From NCBI GenBank assembly GCA_903890885.1, contig CAITCX010000187.1:1-17131 (forward strand): 17,131 bases of DNA, read 5' to 3'. This DNA comes from an uncultured Dehalococcoidia bacterium (GTDB lineage: Bacteria > Chloroflexota > Dehalococcoidia > Dehalococcoidales > UBA3254). The number at the start of each line of letters is the position of its first letter. The stretch's first letter is position 1. The notes under the pieces are model-generated. The model was given only the letters and a program-made list of their open reading frames with translations. It was not told the DNA's origin and made no database searches. The translations under genes were made by a program, and so were the position numbers. This document shows positions 14,221 through 17,131 of the stretch, in pieces.

Positions 14221-14249
14221 ATCTTACGATCACTCCCATCCCCCGGCAA
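14221..14249 (-). promoter_or_regulatory. Putative promoter of the COG2509 flavoprotein gene
   Basis: On the minus strand TTGCCG (14244-14249), a 17-nt spacer and TAAGAT (14221-14226), 21 nt before ATG 14199. Confidence 0.5.
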
Positions 14250-14374
14250 CCGTGCAGGCACGCAGGTTGAGTATGCTTTTACTATCAAACCCATCCATCC
14301 GGGTCCGCACGTGTCAATATTCTAACTAATGCCAAGTGTATGCATTTGCCTAATAGAAATTGGTCTTACGGCGG

Positions 14375-14403
14375 TTGGATCAGCCTGCGCAAAATCCTAA
14401 AAT
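14375..14403 (+). promoter_or_regulatory. Putative promoter of the XRE regulator gene
   Basis: TTGGAT (14375-14380), a 17-nt spacer and TAAAAT (14398-14403). Predicted transcription start near 14410, about 65 nt before the coding start. Confidence 0.5.
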
Positions 14404-14428
14404 AGATTCAACGCTATTGTTATTTTAG
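14397..14428. repeat. Inverted repeat over the XRE gene promoter (candidate operator)
   Basis: CTAAAATA (14397-14404) and TATTTTAG (14421-14428) are perfect 8-bp arms around 16 nt. The left arm contains the -10 box and the repeat spans the expected +1, as expected of an autoregulatory operator. Confidence 0.45.
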
Positions 14429-14475
14429 CCAGCGGCAGATAAAAACCAATAATTCTAAATGACCGGATAACTCTT

Positions 14476-14871
14476 ATGACTATTATGAATAATCCCAGAA
14501 ATAACCTTGGCAGTATACTCAAGCAGCAGAGACAGTCCGCCAGTCTGACTCTGTACGAGCTTTCCGCAGCCTCGGGCGTCTCGCCTTCATACCTGGGCCG
14601 CATAGAAAACGGTGAGCGTTTTCCCTCTGCAGACATCCTGCAGAAACTAGCCAGACCTCTGGGTTTCGGCGAAGCGGAGCTTTTTTCCCTGGCCGGTTAT
14701 TTAACGGCCAAAACTCTTACTGCAGAAGCCTATCCCCAATACCATCTTGATCCCTCTGTCGCACGCTTCCTTTCCCAGGAACCGGTGGACGTACAGAGAG
14801 CAGTAGTGGGAATTCTCTCCATCTTGAAAAGTCTATCGGTAGATATGCACACCCCTGACCACACTTCCTGA
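14476..14871 (+). CDS. XRE-family helix-turn-helix transcriptional regulator
   Basis: A small DNA-binding protein of 131 residues. Residues 11-66 form a Cro/C1-type helix-turn-helix: LGSILKQQRQSASLTLYELS, then SGVSPSYLGRIENGERFPSA, the classic recognition-helix wording, then ILQKLARPLGF. The C-terminal 65 residues (ELFSLAGYLTAKTL, ARFLSQEPVDVQRAVVGILSILKSL) are helical and probably for dimerisation; no metal- or ligand-binding motif is visible. The Shine-Dalgarno is poor for ATG 14476; ATG 14485 is an in-frame alternative. It is monocistronic between two minus-strand genes, with an inverted repeat on its own promoter. Its other targets are unknown; the divergent flavoprotein gene is a candidate. 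Confidence 0.88.
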   Translation: MTIMNNPRNNLGSILKQQRQSASLTLYELSAASGVSPSYLGRIENGERFPSADILQKLARPLGFGEAELFSLAGYLTAKTLTAEAYPQYHLDPSVARFLSQEPVDVQRAVVGILSILKSLSVDMHTPDHTS

Positions 14872-15068
14872 AAACTTCTGATTACCCTGCTTTTCTCGCT
14901 GAAGTTTTAACTCAGACACAAGTTTACCCTGCCGAACTCATCGTCCGGAATTTGCTTCCCTTGTGATAAACCTGGGACAATTGGCCGAGTTTCGTATGTT
15001 GAAGTTTCGTGATTAGCTTGTGGTTTTCCAGGGGCGGATATAATAAAACCGGGTTTATCTATTGTTTA

Positions 15069-15986
15069 CTATAGCTTTTCTATCTTCCCGCTTATCTTAT
15101 TGAGGGCCTGGATCAGGTCGGGGGGGAGTGGTGACTCAAAATGACGGGGTTCATCGCCTGAGGGAAGAGTAAATTCCAGCTGTGCGGCATGCAGAAACTG
15201 GCGGGAGAGCAACTCGGTAGAACCGCCGTAAGTGACATCGCCTGCCACGGGGAACCCGATGGCAGCCAGGTGAACCCTTATTTGATGGGTGCGCCCGGTT
15301 TTGGGTCTGATCTCCAGCAAAGTATACTCTCCGATATACTCGATAACTTTGTAAACTGTGCTGGACGGTCGCCCGCTCTTCACCACGGCCATGCGCTGGC
15401 GGTGACGTGGATCGCGCCCGATATCGGCTACAATCGATCCTGTTTCTGGAGTCAAATGACCTTTTACCAGCGTAATATAGACCTTGATCACCTGCCGATT
15501 TTTAAACTGGTCGGCCAGATTCATATGCGCAACAGGATTTTTAGCCACGATGATCAAGCCCGAAGTGTCTTTATCCAGGCGGTGCACAATGCCCGGCCTC
15601 TCTGATTCCTCAGATTCCAGATCGGGTACATGCGCTAACACAGCGTTTACCAGGGTATGTGCATAATTTCCCGGCGCAGGGTGCACGATCATGCCCGCCG
15701 GTTTATCCACCACCAGGAGATCTTTATCTTCAAAAATAATCTTCAGGGGAATGTCTTCAGGGGACAGAGAACTGACGGCAGGCGGCGGAATAACCACCTC
15801 TATCAGCTGGTCCTTTTCCAGTTTCAACCCTGATTTGGCGCTTTGTCCATTGACGGTGATATAGCCGTCCTCGATCCACTTTTGTACACGGGTGCGTGAA
15901 ATCTCAGGGCAAACTTCCGCTACGTACCTGTCCAGGCGCGTTCCATCGGTTTGAACTTTAAAATTTAAGGTCTTTTCTTTCTTCAT
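15069..15986 (-). CDS. rluD: Ribosomal large subunit pseudouridine synthase (RluD/RluA family)
   Basis: It converts specific uridines of 23S rRNA (helix 69 for RluD) to pseudouridine. The 305 residues begin with an S4 RNA-binding domain (about 15-65: TRLDRYVAEV, SRTRVQKWIEDGYITVNG). The catalytic domain follows, with VVDKPAGMIVHPAPGN (92-107), the signature HRLDKDTSGL (135-144) with catalytic Asp138, YKVIEY, and RPKTGRTHQIRVHLAAIGFPVAGD toward the C-terminus. No clear Shine-Dalgarno precedes ATG 15986, and no earlier in-frame start exists. Translation may depend on coupling to lspA, whose stop is 25 nt upstream. The lspA-rluD order is common in bacteria. The exact rRNA target cannot be proved from sequence alone. 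Confidence 0.93.
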   Translation of the reverse strand: MKKEKTLNFKVQTDGTRLDRYVAEVCPEISRTRVQKWIEDGYITVNGQSAKSGLKLEKDQLIEVVIPPPAVSSLSPEDIPLKIIFEDKDLLVVDKPAGMIVHPAPGNYAHTLVNAVLAHVPDLESEESERPGIVHRLDKDTSGLIIVAKNPVAHMNLADQFKNRQVIKVYITLVKGHLTPETGSIVADIGRDPRHRQRMAVVKSGRPSSTVYKVIEYIGEYTLLEIRPKTGRTHQIRVHLAAIGFPVAGDVTYGGSTELLSRQFLHAAQLEFTLPSGDEPRHFESPLPPDLIQALNKISGKIEKL

Positions 15987-16011
15987 TGACGATAAATATG
16001 AGGGTCCAGGA

Positions 16012-16518
16012 TCAGGTTAGCTTTTCAGACTCAGTTTTGCGGAAGGATGACAGTATCGTGATGCCAAACATGATCACTCCGATCACGATGAAAGAATCGG
16101 CCGCATTAAAAATCGGCCACGGACCTACATCAATAAAATCTCGCACATAGTGGAGGCTGAAGCGGTCGATCAGGTTGCCCACCGTTCCACCCAGGATGAA
16201 TCCCAGGGCAACTTTGTTCCATCCGGTCTGTAGAGTCGGAAAACTGCGCGCAAAAACAAAGTTATAGAGCATTATCAGCAGCGCCCCAACCAGGGAAACA
16301 TAGGTTAAAATAGCCGTTCTTCCGTAAAAAATACTGAAAACCGCCCCGGTGTTTTGTGCATACGTCAGGCGGAAAAAACCAATTTCTGGTATTGACTGCC
16401 CAGGAATCATCTGGCTTTGCAGCCACCCTTTACTCCATTGGTCCAGGACAACCACTAAAGCTGCTACCGTTAAAAAGATGATGTTCCATTTGAGACTATA
16501 AAGTGTTGGCTTTGGCAT
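16012..16518 (-). CDS. lspA: Lipoprotein signal peptidase (signal peptidase II)
   Basis: A membrane aspartyl protease that cleaves the signal peptide of prolipoproteins just before the lipidated cysteine; its clients would include the VWA lipoprotein and the solute-binding protein in this window. The 168 residues have four hydrophobic segments (about 12-30, 65-90, 102-116, 138-157). LDQWSKGWL (25-33), TYAQNTGAVFSIF (52-64), GGTVGNLIDRF (110-120) with catalytic Asp118 and FNAADSFIVIG (137-147) with catalytic Asp141 are all intact. The start overlaps the end of the DksA-like gene by 23 nt, implying translational coupling; the Shine-Dalgarno (GATGAAGA) is weak. Confidence 0.96.
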   Translation of the reverse strand: MPKPTLYSLKWNIIFLTVAALVVVLDQWSKGWLQSQMIPGQSIPEIGFFRLTYAQNTGAVFSIFYGRTAILTYVSLVGALLIMLYNFVFARSFPTLQTGWNKVALGFILGGTVGNLIDRFSLHYVRDFIDVGPWPIFNAADSFIVIGVIMFGITILSSFRKTESEKLT

Positions 16519-16867
16519 TCTTCATCTTTTGCCGGCAACTCAGGCATAAAATTGCCTGGGGCAGCGCTTCCATGCGCGCAGGATCTATCCTGGTGTTGCA
16601 CAAATCGCAGAGACCGTAGGTCCCGTTTCCCAGCTTCAGAAGGGCTTTCTCGAGCTCGTCTAGCATCAATTGCAGGCGGTTCTCCAGAGCCAGCCGTTTT
16701 TCCAGCTCCATCGACTCTGTGGCCTCTTCTTCGCGCTTGCCAAAGGGGCTGCCCTCACGACGATCATCCAATGACTGCGAGCTTTTTGAAATGGCCAGCT
16801 CTTCTCCAATACGCTTCCTTTCTGCTTCTAAATAAACTCTGATCCGGTTAGTTTTCATGGTAGACAC
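16496..16867 (-). CDS. DksA/TraR-family zinc-finger protein
   Basis: A 123-residue cytoplasmic protein. Residues 8-80 are charged and predicted as a helical coiled-coil hairpin. Residues 84-112 form a four-cysteine zinc finger, GLCDLC...ILCLSC with Cys87, 90, 108 and 111, of the DksA/TraR type. DksA binds the RNA polymerase secondary channel and, with ppGpp, adjusts rRNA and amino acid promoters. The acidic coiled-coil tip motif of true DksA is not obvious, so function may differ, as in many short TraR-like proteins placed before lspA. The start is GTG 16867 because GGAGGT (16875-16880) lies 7 nt ahead; ATG 16858 would be 16 nt away. First gene of the operon with lspA and rluD. Confidence 0.9.
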   Translation of the reverse strand: MSTMKTNRIRVYLEAERKRIGEELAISKSSQSLDDRREGSPFGKREEEATESMELEKRLALENRLQLMLDELEKALLKLGNGTYGLCDLCNTRIDPARMEALPQAILCLSCRQKMKNAKANTL

Positions 16868-16897
16868 TTATTGTACCTCCGCTCCTCCATATCGTTA

Positions 16898-16927
16898 ATT
16901 ATAAGGCTTTACAGATATGTTTGTACA
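16898..16927 (-). promoter_or_regulatory. Putative promoter of the dksA-like/lspA/rluD operon
   Basis: On the minus strand TGTACA (16922-16927), 18 nt, perfect TATAAT (16898-16903), 30 nt before the GTG start. The -10 box is ideal and the -35 weak. Confidence 0.45.
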
Positions 16928-16977
16928 TTTCAACTTTTCATCCCAACGAAAAATAAATCCAGGGTGAAGAACAGGAC

Positions 16978-17100
16978 TTATTCCAGCATTTTCCGTGTCT
17001 GGTGTACGGTAGCTATTGACTGCCCTTTCCGGCGGTTATTAACAAATACCAGGGATTTTTCCGTGACGCCGGAAATATTCTTTAATGTGTGCCAATGCAT
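16978..17100 (-). CDS. Doubtful small reading frame of 40 codons
   Basis: From ATG 17100 to a stop at 16978-16980 the minus strand reads MHWHTLKNISGV...VHQTRKMLE, 40 residues, basic and of ordinary protein-like composition. In-frame, a TAA lies six codons upstream. There is no Shine-Dalgarno and no recognised family. It could be a small gene, a decayed remnant of a gene beyond the edge, or chance. Confidence 0.2.
   Translation of the reverse strand: MHWHTLKNISGVTEKSLVFVNNRRKGQSIATVHQTRKMLE
17026..17075. repeat. Inverted repeat with 9-bp arms near the right edge
   Basis: TTTCCGGCG (17026-17034) and CGCCGGAAA (17067-17075) are perfect 9-bp arms separated by 32 nt, inside the doubtful small reading frame. 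Function unknown. Confidence 0.5.
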
Positions 17101-17131
17101 ATCGTTGGGGTCAATTTACCACAAACCAGCC

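Noticed and set aside
1..17131. CRISPR array, insertion sequence, prophage or toxin-antitoxin locus
   Set aside because: No regularly spaced direct repeats, transposase, integrase or phage-type genes were seen on either strand, and the XRE gene has no toxin partner.

Overview
This is a 17.1 kb stretch of bacterial chromosome, about half G+C, with compact operons, mostly good Shine-Dalgarno sites and several TTG/GTG starts. Almost every gene is a housekeeping or transport gene. No phage, insertion sequence, CRISPR array or resistance cassette is visible. The split transketolase, the COG2509 flavoprotein, the stand-alone RsbRD-type domain and the ECF sigma/anti-sigma/VWA-lipoprotein set suggest a free-living anaerobe, perhaps Chloroflexota (Dehalococcoidia-like). 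That placement is inference from gene content, not proof.

Left part (1-4751): the 5' two thirds of mnmA (tRNA 2-thiouridylase) runs off the left edge on the minus strand, diverging from a CPBP membrane protease. Then come a PLP cysteine synthase and a small RsbRD_N-like sensor-domain protein (both minus), a complete tRNA-Leu(UAG), and a nitroreductase closed by a strong hairpin terminator.

Middle (4780-8275): an ECF sigma factor, an overlapping single-pass membrane protein with an extracytoplasmic BsuPI-like domain (probable anti-sigma factor), and a VWA-domain lipoprotein, all on the minus strand. A near-identical promoter, TGTAATAC-N14-CGTATA, lies upstream of both the sigma gene and the VWA gene and nowhere else that I found in the window. 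It has the layout of a sigma-W-type ECF promoter, so the sigma factor probably drives its own operon and, separately, the lipoprotein. This self-contained surface-sensing module is the most interesting part of the window.

Next (8352-10739): a polar amino acid ABC importer in the order binding lipoprotein, permease, ATPase (minus), diverging from a two-gene split transketolase (10920-12753, plus). The second transketolase gene runs tail to tail, 6 bp apart, into a COG2509 FAD-dependent dehydrogenase.

Right part (14375-17131): an XRE regulator whose promoter carries an inverted repeat suggestive of autoregulation, then the minus-strand operon DksA/TraR-like zinc-finger protein - lspA - rluD. 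The right edge holds a doubtful 40-codon reading frame and a long-arm inverted repeat.
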